64,000 bases of DNA from Jiangella endophytica (GTDB lineage: Bacteria; Actinomycetota; Actinomycetes; Jiangellales; Jiangellaceae): contig NZ_QVAI01000010.1 in the NCBI RefSeq assembly GCF_003427025.1, positions 228,581 through 292,580 of the forward strand. The letters run 5' to 3'. The notes under the pieces are model-generated. The model had not been told where the DNA came from. It worked only from the letters and a program-made list of their open reading frames with translations, and ran no database searches. The translations under genes and the position numbers were made by a program. How positions within the stretch are numbered: the first letter of the stretch is position 1; each line of letters begins with the position of its first letter. Below, piece by piece: positions 26,593 through 35,714 of the stretch.

Positions 26593-28038
26593 GTGCCCAG
26601 ACGTGTGGTGCGGTTGCGTGACGAGGTGCTGTCCGCCGACGGCGAGACGCTGCGGGCGGGCATCGCGGCCATCCAGGCCGAGCTGGACGTGACGCCGCAG
26701 TTCCCGCCGAAGGTCGAGCAGGCGGCGCAGCAGGCCGCGAAGAACCCGCGTCTGCCGGACCTCGACCGCACCGATCTGCCGTTCGTCACCATCGACCCGG
26801 CGACGGCGATGGACCTCGACCAGGCGCTGCACATCGAACGCAAGGACGACGGCTTCGTCGTCTCCTATGCCATCGCCGACGTCGGTGCGTTCGTCAGCCC
26901 GGGCGACCCGATCGACGAGGAGGCGCACCGGCGCGGCGCGACGTTGTACGGCGCGGACTCGAAGGTGCCGCTGTACCCGAAGGCGCTGTCCGAGGACGCC
27001 GCGTCGCTGCTGGCCGACCAGGTGCGCCCGGCGCTGCTGTGGACCATCGAGCTGGACGGCGACGGCGGCACCGTCGCGGCCCGGGTCGAGCGGGCCCGTG
27101 TCCGCAGCCGCGCGAAGCTGTCCTACACCGAGGTGCAGGAGCAGTTGGACGCGGGCACGGCCGACCCGGTGTTCGCGCTGCTGAAGGAGGTCGGCGAGCT
27201 GCGCCTGGCGAAGGAGGCCGAGCGCGGCGGCGTCTCGCTGCCGCTGCCGGAGCAGGAGGTGCGCATCGACGGCGAGCACTGGTCGCTCGCGTTCCGGCAG
27301 CAGCACCCGGTCGAGCAGTGGAACGCGCAGATCTCCCTGCTGACGGGCATGACGGCGGCCGCGTTCATGGTCGAGGCCCGGACCGGCCTGCTACGCACCC
27401 TCGCGCCGGCCGACCCGCGCGACGTGAAGCGGCTGCGGCGCACTGCGAAGGCGTTGCGCATCGACTGGCCCGACGGCCAGAGCTACCCCGACTTCGTCCG
27501 CTCCCTCGACCCCGCCACGCCGAGCCACGCCGCCATGCTCGTCGCGTGCACCCGGCTGCTGCGCGGCTCCGGCTACGTCGGGTTCGCCGGCGAACTGCCC
27601 GAGCACACCGGCCATTCCGCCATCGCCGCCGACTACGCGCACGTGACGGCCCCGTTGCGGCGGCTGGTCGACCGCTACGCGGGGGAGATCAGCGTCGCGC
27701 TCAGCGCGGGCCACGAGGTCCCCGGCTGGGTCGTCGATCGCCTCGGTGAGCTGCCGAAGACCATGCAGGGCTCCACCCGCCGCGCCAACCAGTACGAACG
27801 CGCCGTCCTCGACCTCGTCGAGGCGGCGGTGCTGCACGAGTACGTCGGCGAGAGCTTCGACGGCGTCGTCGTCGAGGTGAGCGACCGCGATGCGCGCAAG
27901 GGCGACGTCACCATCCGCGAGCCCGCCGTCGAGGCCTCCATCAGCGACGGCGCCGACCTCCCGCTGGGCACCGACGTCCGTGCCCGGCTCGCCGCCGCCG
28001 ACCCGTCGACCCGGACCATCCGCTTCGAACTCGCCTGA
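26593..28038 (+). CDS. RNB-domain exoribonuclease (RNase II/R family)
   Basis: 481-residue protein consisting mostly of the RNB catalytic domain: DPATAMDLDQALHIERKDDG holds the metal-binding Asp cluster, with AIADVGAFVSPG, DPIDEEAHRRG, LYPKALSEDAASL and DYAHVTAPLRRLVDRYAG following. Cold-shock and S1 domains of RNase R are missing or minimal, a form common in actinobacteria. GTG 26593 (VPRRVVRL) follows GGGAGG at 7 nt. It probably degrades RNA 3' to 5' in the cytoplasm. Confidence 0.92.
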   Translation: MPRRVVRLRDEVLSADGETLRAGIAAIQAELDVTPQFPPKVEQAAQQAAKNPRLPDLDRTDLPFVTIDPATAMDLDQALHIERKDDGFVVSYAIADVGAFVSPGDPIDEEAHRRGATLYGADSKVPLYPKALSEDAASLLADQVRPALLWTIELDGDGGTVAARVERARVRSRAKLSYTEVQEQLDAGTADPVFALLKEVGELRLAKEAERGGVSLPLPEQEVRIDGEHWSLAFRQQHPVEQWNAQISLLTGMTAAAFMVEARTGLLRTLAPADPRDVKRLRRTAKALRIDWPDGQSYPDFVRSLDPATPSHAAMLVACTRLLRGSGYVGFAGELPEHTGHSAIAADYAHVTAPLRRLVDRYAGEISVALSAGHEVPGWVVDRLGELPKTMQGSTRRANQYERAVLDLVEAAVLHEYVGESFDGVVVEVSDRDARKGDVTIREPAVEASISDGADLPLGTDVRARLAAADPSTRTIRFELA

Positions 28039-28243
28039 GCGCGGCCGTCCATGATCGACGCCCGGGCCAGGCGCGCCGACGACGCTGCTGTTCGGCGGCG
28101 CGGAGGTTCGCGTTGAGCGGCCGGTGCCGGGCCCCACGCAATGTCGGTTGAGCGCCGTCCGGAATGCGACACCTGTCTGATGACATCGCCGTGAGCCACC
28201 GCTAGCGTCCGAGCGTTCCCCGCCCTTCGAGGAAGGACCGCTC

Positions 28244-30388
28244 ATGGCCCTGCGCGGACACCGGACCAGAGCCGGCGCGGCACTCGCCGCCGCCGGCGTC
28301 TGTACCGCCGCACTGCTCACCGCCGCCCACGGCGCCGCCGGCGCCGCACCCGCGCCGGCCCCCGCGCCCGCTCCCGCCGAGCCGACGTTCGTCGACGGCC
28401 TGGCGCAGCCGGTCTTCACCGGGCCGTTCATCCAGCACGAGCTCTGGGTCGAGACCGAGTTCGACACCGACGGCGACGGCCGGCTGGACCGCATGCACGT
28501 CGACGTCACGCGGCCGGCCGAGACCGACGGCGCCGGCCTGGACGTGCCGGTCGTGTACGAGTCCAGCCCGTACTACTCGGGCACGGCGAGCACACAGGCG
28601 AGGTTCTTCTGGAACGTCAACGTCGAACTGGGGCAGCAGCCGCCGCTGCGCACGTCGCCGGACACGCTGCCCGACGCGGCCCGCGCGCCGGGCAGCACCA
28701 GCCCGATCATCTCCACCAGCCTGATCAACACGTGGGTGCCGCGCGGCTTCGCCGTCGTCCACTCCGAGTCGCCCGGCAGCGGCCTGTCCGACGGCTGCCC
28801 GACGGTCGGCGGGCCGAACGAGTCGCTGGCGCCGAAGGCGGTCGTCGACTGGCTGAACGGCCGCGCCCGCGGCTTCACCAGCGCCGACGGCGACGAGGAG
28901 GTGACGGCGTACTGGTCGACCGGCCGGGTCGGCATGACCGGCACGTCGTACAACGGCACGCTGCCGCTGGCGGCCGCGACGACCGGCGTCGACGGCCTCG
29001 AGGTGATCATCCCGGTCGCGCCGAACACGTCGTACTACCACTACTACCGGTCCAACGGCCTGGTGCGGAACCCGGGCGGCTGGGTCGGTGAGGACCTCGA
29101 CTACCTGTTCGACTACATCAACAGCGGCGACCTGGACAAGCGGCAGTACTGCCGCGACACCGTCCGCGACGTCATGCAGGCCGAACACGACCGCGCCTCC
29201 GGCGACTACAACGACTTCTGGGCCGGCCGCGACTACCTCAACCAGCTCGACGACGTGAAGGCCGCCGTCCTGATGGCGCATGCGTTCAACGACTGGAACG
29301 TCGTGCCGGAGCACAGCGTCCGCATCTCCGAGGTGCTCGAGGCCAAGGGCCTCACCGTCCACGAGTACTTCCACCAGGGCGGACACGGCGGCAACCCGCC
29401 CACCGACATGATGAACCGCTGGTTCTCGCAGTACCTCTACGGCCAGGACAACCGTATCGAGGACGACACCGACACGGCGTTCATCGTGCGCAACGAGCTC
29501 GGCGGCAGCACGCTGACGCCGTACGCCGACTACCCGAACCCGGCGGCCTCGGCGGCGACGCTGAACCTGCAGGCCGGCGGCGCGGCGGAGGGTGGCCTGA
29601 CGTCGCTCGCGCTGGCCGGCGACGCCACCGAGACGCTGGTCGACGCAGGCGTGAACGCCTGCAACGCCGGTGCGCTGGCGACGACGCCGTCGGAGAACCG
29701 GCTGCTCTACACGACGCCGACGCTGACGGAGAACGTGCATCTGTCCGGCACGACGCAGGTCACGGTGCGGCTGGCGTCGTCGAAGCCGCGGGTGAACCTG
29801 TCCGTCGCGCTGGTGAAGCTGCCGTGGACCAGCGCCGCGGGCTGCACGTCGTCCACCCGCGGCACCACGACCAGCGTCATCACCCGCGGCTGGGCCGACC
29901 CGCTGAACCGCGACTCGCTGACCGCCGAGAAGCCGCTCACGCCCGGCAGGTTCGTCGACGTCACCGTGCCGCTGCAGCCGGACGACCAGGTGATCCCGGC
30001 CGGCTCGCGGATCGGCCTGATGATCTGGTCGACCGACCCGGAGTTCACGCTGCGCCCGCAGCCGGGCACCGAGCTGTCCGTCGACCTCGCGGGGACGACC
30101 GTCGAGCTGCCGGTCGTCGGCGGCCCGCTGGCGCTGCCGATCTGCGGTGACGAGGACACCCGCGCGACCGTCGTCATCGACGGCGTCGACACCGGCGTCG
30201 CGAACGCCGGGCTGGCCGGCACGTGCACCGTCAACGACCACGTCCTCGACGACCAGGACTGGCCGAACCACGGCGCCTTCGTCCGGCACACGACCGAGCT
30301 GGCCGACCAGCTGGCCGCCGCCGGGCTGATCAGTGGCCGCGAGCGCGGTGTGCTGGTCCGCACGGCCGCGCAGTCCGACGTCGAGTAG
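28244..30388 (+). CDS. secreted X-Pro dipeptidyl-peptidase/CocE-NonD family hydrolase
   Basis: 714 residues. A signal peptide (AALAAAGVCTAALLTAAHGAA) is followed by a Pro/Ala linker. The S15-type alpha/beta hydrolase has nucleophile S235 in MTGTSYNGT, an acid in MAHAFNDWNV and His in FHQGGHGG. The C-terminal ~200 residues form the jelly-roll domain of X-Pro peptidases (NVHLSGTTQVTVRLAS). AGGAAGG lies before the ATG; TAGCGT at 28203 is a possible -10. Likely an extracellular peptidase releasing X-Pro dipeptides. Confidence 0.92.
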   Translation: MALRGHRTRAGAALAAAGVCTAALLTAAHGAAGAAPAPAPAPAPAEPTFVDGLAQPVFTGPFIQHELWVETEFDTDGDGRLDRMHVDVTRPAETDGAGLDVPVVYESSPYYSGTASTQARFFWNVNVELGQQPPLRTSPDTLPDAARAPGSTSPIISTSLINTWVPRGFAVVHSESPGSGLSDGCPTVGGPNESLAPKAVVDWLNGRARGFTSADGDEEVTAYWSTGRVGMTGTSYNGTLPLAAATTGVDGLEVIIPVAPNTSYYHYYRSNGLVRNPGGWVGEDLDYLFDYINSGDLDKRQYCRDTVRDVMQAEHDRASGDYNDFWAGRDYLNQLDDVKAAVLMAHAFNDWNVVPEHSVRISEVLEAKGLTVHEYFHQGGHGGNPPTDMMNRWFSQYLYGQDNRIEDDTDTAFIVRNELGGSTLTPYADYPNPAASAATLNLQAGGAAEGGLTSLALAGDATETLVDAGVNACNAGALATTPSENRLLYTTPTLTENVHLSGTTQVTVRLASSKPRVNLSVALVKLPWTSAAGCTSSTRGTTTSVITRGWADPLNRDSLTAEKPLTPGRFVDVTVPLQPDDQVIPAGSRIGLMIWSTDPEFTLRPQPGTELSVDLAGTTVELPVVGGPLALPICGDEDTRATVVIDGVDTGVANAGLAGTCTVNDHVLDDQDWPNHGAFVRHTTELADQLAAAGLISGRERGVLVRTAAQSDVE

Positions 30389-30404
30389 GTCCCGGAACGC
30401 ACGC

Positions 30405-30437
30405 GGCGGGCCGCCCCCTGTGCTGGGGCGGCCCGCC
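30405..30437. terminator. bidirectional stem-loop terminator
   Basis: Perfect 13-bp arms GGCGGGCCGCCCC (30405-30417) and GGGGCGGCCCGCC (30425-30437) with a 7-nt loop, centred between the convergent stops at 30388 and 30456. No long T-run, as usual in high-GC actinobacteria. Confidence 0.85.
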
Positions 30438-30455
30438 TCTGTGCGTGGTGGAACG

Positions 30456-32132
30456 TCACCGGTTGACGGTGATCTCCGGGCTGGTGATCTGCTGGTTCAC
30501 GCTCTCCAGGTACACGACGTGCGTGCTGAGCTTCTTCGCCGACGACGGGAACGTCACCGGCAACTCGAGGATGCGGCCCAGCTCGTCCGCGGTCGCCTCG
30601 CCGACCAGGACGTCCTGGCCGCGCTCGACGTTGCGGACGTAGACGTTCACCGTCTCGCCGGGGTCGTAGCCCCAGGCCGAGACGCCGACCGTGCCCTTGA
30701 AGTCCACCGCCGGCGTGTCGACGGCGACCTGCTCGCCGACGGTGTTGTCCGGTGTGCGGATCTCCTGAACGGTGCGCTCACCCGCGTCGTTCTTGCGGAT
30801 GGTGACGCCGTCGTGGTGCTCACCGTTGGCGTAGCGAGCCTCGTAGGTGATGCTGTCGGCCGTGACGTCGATCATCTGGTAGAGCTGCATGTCCTGGCCG
30901 ACGGACATCTGGTCGGCGCCGTTGTCGACCCAGTTGCTGTCGACGGCGTCGTACATCTTGCCGCCCGACACCGACGTCGCGTAGACGGTGCTGTCGTGGA
31001 CGGTCACCGACCGGCGCGAGGCGGTGGTGCTGCCGCGGCCGTAGGTGTGGTCGTGGCCCTGAAGGACGAGGTCCACGCCGTACTGCTCGAACAGCGGGCC
31101 CCACTGGTTGCGGACGACCGGGTTGTTGCGGCCGGACGCGACCGAGTAGACCGGGTGGTGGAACGTCACGACGGTCCACTTGTTCGGGTTGTTCGCCAGC
31201 TGCTGCTCCAGCCACGCGGTCTGCGCGGCCATGATCGGCGCCTGGCTCTGGACGTTGGTGTTCAGGCCGATGAAGCGGACGCCCTGGTAGTCCACCGAGT
31301 AGATGGTGTTGCGCAGGGCGGCGTTCGTGGCGTCGCTACCGAAGTCCGGGCCGTTCTCCGGGTTCGGGAACGTCGGCTGCCAGAACGTCGACAGCTGGCC
31401 ACCGCTGTACTCGTGGTTGCCGGTGACCGAGATGTTGTTGATCTGGCTGTTGATGAAGCCGTCGGCGGCATGCCACTGGCCCCACTCGAGCTCGCTGTTG
31501 GCCGTGTTGACGAGGTCACCGGCGTTGATGATGACCTTCGCCTCCGGGCGGTCGGCGAAGGCCTGCCGGAACACCCGCGGGCCGGCGGAGTCGATGTAGT
31601 TCTGCATGTCGCCGTAGTAGATGAACGAGAACGGCTCGAACCCGGCTGCGGCCGTGGTGAAGTCGATCCACTCGCTCCAGTTGACGCCGTCGCCGACGCG
31701 GTAGGTGTAGCGGGTGTTCGGCACCAGGTCGGTGAACTCGACCTGGTGGTAGACCGAGGCGTAGCCCAGGCTGGTGTTGACCGGGTTGGTCGAGCCGGCC
31801 ATGACGGTGCGCACGGCGCCGTCCGCGGGACGCACGTCGCCGAGGGCGATCGGGGCCTTCAGGAGCTGGGCCTGCGCGTACTCGCCGCCGACCTCGGAGC
31901 GCCAGGTCACCTTCTGCGAGGTGGCCGGGGTCGCCGTCGGGACCAGGATGACGCGGTCGGGCAGCGCCGACGGCTCGTACACCTCGGCGTCGGGCACCTT
32001 GACCGGGGGCTCGCTGTCGGCACCGACCGCCGCCGGAACGGCGATCAGGCCGCCACCGAGCAGCGCGGCGCCGATGGCGGCACCGGCCGCACGGCGGGAG
32101 CCGAACGGCCCGCGCTTCCTCACATCACTCAC
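30456..32132 (-). CDS. secreted purple-acid-type metallophosphoesterase
   Basis: 558 residues. N-terminal signal with GSRRAAGAAIGAALLGG (Tat-like RR, not a strict consensus) cut near AVGA. A fibronectin-like domain (about 55-160, YRVGDGVNWSEW) precedes the phosphoesterase: YYGDMQN (D175), NAGDLVNT (D206), TGNHEY (N239, H240), TFHHPVYS and QGHDHTYGR. A C-terminal adhesion-like domain follows. GTG 32132 has GGAGGAG 6 nt upstream. The promoter region carries a possible Zur box. Likely releases phosphate outside the cell. Confidence 0.92.
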   Translation of the reverse strand: MSDVRKRGPFGSRRAAGAAIGAALLGGGLIAVPAAVGADSEPPVKVPDAEVYEPSALPDRVILVPTATPATSQKVTWRSEVGGEYAQAQLLKAPIALGDVRPADGAVRTVMAGSTNPVNTSLGYASVYHQVEFTDLVPNTRYTYRVGDGVNWSEWIDFTTAAAGFEPFSFIYYGDMQNYIDSAGPRVFRQAFADRPEAKVIINAGDLVNTANSELEWGQWHAADGFINSQINNISVTGNHEYSGGQLSTFWQPTFPNPENGPDFGSDATNAALRNTIYSVDYQGVRFIGLNTNVQSQAPIMAAQTAWLEQQLANNPNKWTVVTFHHPVYSVASGRNNPVVRNQWGPLFEQYGVDLVLQGHDHTYGRGSTTASRRSVTVHDSTVYATSVSGGKMYDAVDSNWVDNGADQMSVGQDMQLYQMIDVTADSITYEARYANGEHHDGVTIRKNDAGERTVQEIRTPDNTVGEQVAVDTPAVDFKGTVGVSAWGYDPGETVNVYVRNVERGQDVLVGEATADELGRILELPVTFPSSAKKLSTHVVYLESVNQQITSPEITVNR

Positions 32133-32264
32133 GTTGAGTCTCCTCCCAGGACACTCTCGGGGGGCTGCCGGCGGGACGCGCGGCAGCCTGATCGATTCAT
32201 CCCAGACCAGGCGGAAACGGCGAGAACGGGCAGGTCACGGCTCGTTGACCCCACGATGAACACC

Positions 32265-32279
32265 TGAAAACGATTCTCT
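32265..32279. promoter_or_regulatory. possible Zur/Fur-type box
   Basis: TGAAAACGATTCTCT matches the palindromic Zn-box form TGAAAA-TGA-TTTTCA at 12 of 15 positions. It lies in an AT-richer pocket between the divergent phosphoesterase (start 32132) and lipoprotein (32387) genes. Consensus is from memory of actinobacterial Zur sites. Confidence 0.4.
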
Positions 32280-32374
32280 TGTTGCGACGAGGTCGCAGGG
32301 TGCGACGGCCAATGGCCACGGCCGGGCGGCCACGCGGGCACCCGGACGTCATGTCGCGTTCATCCGCGGATGCC

Positions 32375-32386
32375 TACGATCCGGCC
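32375..32386 (+). promoter_or_regulatory. leaderless promoter for the small lipoprotein
   Basis: TACGAT (32375-32380) is 6 nt before GTG 32387. Confidence 0.5.
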
Positions 32387-32869
32387 GTGCCCGACCCGTC
32401 CGCCGCCCGCCGTCCGACGCTCGTCGCGCTGCTCGTCCTGGCCCTGTCCGCTTGCGGCGGGCCGGCGCACAAGGACGACGCGTTCGTCGACGCGGGGGTC
32501 ACCGGGCTGCTGGACATCGAACTCACGGAGTGCTTCTCCGACCCCGAGTACTCTGAACTCGCCGGCGAGGACGTCGTCCTCTATCTCGCGTGCGACGAGG
32601 GTGCGGACAACCAGTCGTTCATGTTCGTGCAGGCGCCCGACGGCCCCTGGGACCGCGACGCCGTCGCCGAGCTGGGCTGGGACGAGTGCGGCAGGGGATT
32701 CGAGCAGCAGTGGTCCAGCCAGGACGAGTCCGGCCTGGACTTCTACCCGATCCTGCCGACGCCGGAGACCTGGGCCGACGGCGACCGCGCCGTGATGTGC
32801 GCGGTGTACGACCCGGACGGCCGGCTGGAGGACTCGGTGCTGCCGCGGTCGGACGGCGTCACCCTGTAG
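32387..32869 (+). CDS. small secreted lipoprotein of unknown function
   Basis: 160 residues. The signal RRPTLVALLVLALSAC ends in lipobox LSAC (lipidated Cys 23). The mature part is acidic with four further Cys (TECFSD, LACDEG, WDECGRG, VMCAVYD), so two disulfides are likely; LPTPETWADGDRAVMCAVYD resembles the septum-formation/DUF4190-type lipoprotein pattern, weakly. GTG 32387 gives a 23-residue signal and fits the leaderless box; ATG 32351 is possible. Its divergent partner is the secreted phosphatase. Confidence 0.75.
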   Translation: MPDPSAARRPTLVALLVLALSACGGPAHKDDAFVDAGVTGLLDIELTECFSDPEYSELAGEDVVLYLACDEGADNQSFMFVQAPDGPWDRDAVAELGWDECGRGFEQQWSSQDESGLDFYPILPTPETWADGDRAVMCAVYDPDGRLEDSVLPRSDGVTL

Positions 32870-32894
32870 CCGCGGGTTTGTCGGTGGCGGCTCC

Positions 32895-32906
32895 TAAGGT
32901 GTTGGC
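32895..32906 (+). promoter_or_regulatory. leaderless promoter for the second epoxide hydrolase
   Basis: TAAGGT (32895-32900) is 6 nt before ATG 32907. Confidence 0.5.
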
Positions 32907-34085
32907 ATGACCGAGGACCAGCCTCGCCCCCAGCCGTTCGCCCCGCGCGCCACCGCCGCGGAGCTGGACGACCTGCGCGCCCGGCTGCGGGCCACCCGCT
33001 GGCCCGACACACCCGAGGACGCCGGCTGGTCCCTCGGCACCGACGTCGGTTACCTGCGCGAACTGGTCGCCTACTGGGCCGACGAGTTCGACTGGCCGGC
33101 GCGCGAGGCGGAGCTGGCCCGGCTGCCCCGCTTCCGGGCGTCCGTCGGCGGGCTGGGCATCCACTACGTGCACGCGCGCGCCGTCGCGCCGTCCGGTCCG
33201 GTGCTGCCGCTGGTGCTCACGCACGGCTGGCCTGACTCCTTCTGGCGCTACACCAAGGTCATCCCGTTGCTCACCGACCCCGGCGCCCACGGCGCCGACC
33301 CCGCCGACGCGTTCGACGTCGTGGTGCCGGACCTGCCGGGGTACGGCTACTCCGACCGCCCGGCCCGGCCACTCGACTCCCTCGCCGTTGCCGGGCTGTG
33401 GGCGCGGCTGATGACCGTGGCCGGTTACGAGCGGTTCGGCGCGGCGGGCGGCGATCTCGGCAGCCACGTGAGCCGCTACCTCGCGCTCGACCACCCCGAT
33501 CGCGTCGTCGCCGTCCACCGCATGGACGCGGGCGTGCCGGTCTTCGGTGGCGATCCGGCCGAGCTGACGACCGAGGAACGCCGCTGGATCCAGGGCGCCG
33601 CCGCCTGGGGCGCGGCGGAGGGCGCCTACGCGGCGATGCACCGCACGAAGCCGCAGACCGCGGCCGCCGGCCTCACCGACTCGCCCGCGGGCCTCGCCGC
33701 CTGGATCGTCGAGAAGCTGCGCTCCTGGAGCGACTGCGACGGCGATGTCGAGCGGCGGTTCAGCAAGGACGACATCCTCACCAACCTCACCATCTACTGG
33801 CTCACCGCGACCATCGGCTCGTCCATGCGCATGTACCAGGCCAACGCCGCCATCGCGCCGGAGCAGCTGGCCCGGCGGGTCGAGGTGCCGTCCGGGTTCG
33901 CGCTGTTCAAGGGCGACCTCGTGCGGGCGCCCCGGGCCTGGCTCGAGCGCACCACCAACCTCGTCCGGCTCACCGAGCCCGACGAGGGTGGGCACTTCGC
34001 GCCGTTCGAGGAGCCCGAGCGCTACGCCCACGAGCTGCGAGCGTTCTTCCGCCCGTATCGTGCGGCGGCGCCGATGGGCAGCTGA
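32907..34085 (+). CDS. epoxide hydrolase (EHN-type alpha/beta hydrolase), second copy
   Basis: 392 residues. EHN domain: FAPRATAAELDDLRARLRAT, then YLRELVAYWADEFDWPARE. Oxyanion-hole motif HGWPDSF (106-112), nucleophile D183 in AAGGDLGSH, base H363 in EGGHFAPFEEPE. Compared with the copy at 24.3 kb, this one keeps the standard HGWP motif and is well diverged in the cap region, so substrates probably differ. It is transcribed alone from a leaderless-type promoter and followed by a stem-loop at 34148. Confidence 0.92.
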   Translation: MTEDQPRPQPFAPRATAAELDDLRARLRATRWPDTPEDAGWSLGTDVGYLRELVAYWADEFDWPAREAELARLPRFRASVGGLGIHYVHARAVAPSGPVLPLVLTHGWPDSFWRYTKVIPLLTDPGAHGADPADAFDVVVPDLPGYGYSDRPARPLDSLAVAGLWARLMTVAGYERFGAAGGDLGSHVSRYLALDHPDRVVAVHRMDAGVPVFGGDPAELTTEERRWIQGAAAWGAAEGAYAAMHRTKPQTAAAGLTDSPAGLAAWIVEKLRSWSDCDGDVERRFSKDDILTNLTIYWLTATIGSSMRMYQANAAIAPEQLARRVEVPSGFALFKGDLVRAPRAWLERTTNLVRLTEPDEGGHFAPFEEPERYAHELRAFFRPYRAAAPMGS

Positions 34086-34860
34086 CGACACGCCGAGCCG
34101 CCGACTCGGTGAGCGAAGCGAGCGCGCAGGCCTCGGGGCCCGCGCCGCCGGCCTCGGCGGAGGCCGGGTTGACGCCTGACCGGCCGGCGTCGGCTTGAAC
34201 GCCCGGCGCGTGCAGGATGTGGCGCACTGCGTGCTGGCTTCTGGGTGCGGGGTGGTAGGTGCCGCGTCGGCCCCGACCGGCGCGTCGGGTCACGGCCGGC
34301 CGGCACGCCGGGATCACAGCTGGTGGCCTTCGGTCGCGCGGGAGAGCGGGCGCGTGTCTGGGGCAGACAGGTGCGCCGCAGCAACCCCCGGACGCCAGCC
34401 GGACGGCGGGAGCGCGCCGACCCCCAATGCCAGCCAGGCGGCGGGGGCAGTCCCGACGTCAAACCAGGCGAGCCGGGGCGGCGGCCGTCGGCCTCAGCCA
34501 GGTGGGGCGGGGCGTGGGTCCGCGGCGAGTGCCGGTGATCATCGCGTCCATCCGCTCCAGCGCCCGCTGCGCCGGCGACGACGGCCGGCCGACCCAGGTG
34601 GGACTCGCCACCACCGGGATCTCGGCGCCGACGATCACGTCGTGCGCCCGAGGCTAGTCGTCGCCGGCGCCGAGGTCCGTTCGACACCGGGCGGAACGGA
34701 CAGGTCAGCGAGCCGGAACGCCCTGACGTCGACCCCGTCAGTGCGGTGTTCCACGGCCGCGGTGACGGTGTCAGCGTGCAGTTCAGGACGGCCGCTCTCA
34801 TGTCGGTCCGCTACCCGGCTGCCGCGCATGTCATGCGCCGGGCCCGGGTATTGGCCGGTC
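34086..34860. other. 775-bp stretch without a convincing gene
   Basis: Frames on both strands are open in places but give Arg/Pro/Gly-rich translations typical of high-GC shadows. The first 110 bp hold stem-loops (34148-34167; GACGCC 34171-34176 with GGCGTC 34186-34191). A short minus-strand segment around 34657-34500 (reading ...VGRPSSPAQRALERMDAMI...) looks protein-like but I cannot name it; it may be a decayed gene. The last part is the upstream region of ku. Confidence 0.6.
34148..34167 (+). terminator. stem-loop after the second epoxide hydrolase
   Basis: CCGGCCTC (34148-34155), loop GGCG, GAGGCCGG (34160-34167): perfect 8-bp stem 62 bp after the stop. Confidence 0.55.
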
Positions 34861-35679
34861 ATGGCACGGTCGATCTGGAGTGGGTTCCTGAGCTTCGGGC
34901 TGGTCTCGATCCCGGTGCGGCTCTACTCCGCCACACAGGAGCACGAGGTCGACTTCCACCAGTTCGAACGCGGCACGTCCGATCGCATCCGGTACCGGCG
35001 GGTGAACGAGCGCACCGGCGACGAGGTCGGGTACGACGACATCGTCAAGGGGCACGACGTCGGGGGCGGCGAGTACGTCATCGTGGAGCGGGACGAGTTG
35101 GAGGAGATCGCGCCGGGGCGGTCGCGGTCGCTGGAGATCGAGCAGTTCGTCGAGTTGGCCGAGACCGACCCGGTCCACTTCCAGAAGAGCTATTACCTGG
35201 GCCCGGCCGACGACGACACCGCCCCGTCGTACGCGCTGCTGCGCACGGCGCTGGAGAAGACCGATCGCGCGGCCGTCGCGACCTTCGTCATGCGGGGCAA
35301 GGAGTACCTGGCCTGCGTCCGCGCGTCCGGCCCGGTGCTCGTGCTGGAGACGATGTACTTCGCCGACGAGATCCGCGACCCGGTGAAGGAGCTCGGCGAC
35401 CTGCCCAGAGCATCGTCGAAGGGCAAGCAGCTGGGCATGGCCGTCGACCTCGTCGAGGCGATGACCGAGCCGTGGAAGCCGGAGCGCTTCCGCGACACCT
35501 ACACCGAACGGGTCGAGGAACTGGTCGAGGCCAAACGCGAGGGCAAGGAGGTCGTCGCCGAGAGCGCGCCGGCCGCCACGGGCGCGACCGACCTGCTGAC
35601 GGCGCTGCAGGAGAGCGTCGCGGCCGCGCGCAAGAAGACGGCCCCGCGCAAGACGGCGCGAAAGAAGTCCGCCGCCTGA
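34861..35679 (+). CDS. ku: Ku-type non-homologous end-joining protein
   Basis: 272-residue bacterial Ku: MARSIWSGFLSFGLVSIPVR at the start, then HQFERGTSDRIRYRRVNERT, EVGYDDIVKG, YYLGPADD and SKGKQLGMAVDLVEAMTEPW. The Lys/Ala-rich tail (ARKKTAPRKTARKKSAA) is the usual DNA-binding extension. It binds double-strand ends as a homodimer and recruits LigD, which is not in this window. ATG 34861 has no ribosome site and a weak TATTGG 6 nt upstream; a longer in-frame start at 34195 is not credible. Confidence 0.95.
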   Translation: MARSIWSGFLSFGLVSIPVRLYSATQEHEVDFHQFERGTSDRIRYRRVNERTGDEVGYDDIVKGHDVGGGEYVIVERDELEEIAPGRSRSLEIEQFVELAETDPVHFQKSYYLGPADDDTAPSYALLRTALEKTDRAAVATFVMRGKEYLACVRASGPVLVLETMYFADEIRDPVKELGDLPRASSKGKQLGMAVDLVEAMTEPWKPERFRDTYTERVEELVEAKREGKEVVAESAPAATGATDLLTALQESVAAARKKTAPRKTARKKSAA

Positions 35680-35714
35680 TGTCGAAGACCCGACGCTGAC
35701 TCCGACCTACGAGC

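Noticed and set aside
28202..30289. 695-codon minus-strand frame
   Set aside because: Exactly antisense to the S15 peptidase, whose signal peptide and catalytic Ser, Asp and His are intact.
34022..34801. Possible decayed transposase or integrase on the minus strand
   Set aside because: No DDE, recombinase or terminal inverted repeat could be found; only a short protein-like segment remains, too weak to name.
34195..34860. 220-codon N-terminal extension of Ku
   Set aside because: Bacterial Ku starts at MARSIWSG; the extension is low-complexity and lacks any domain.
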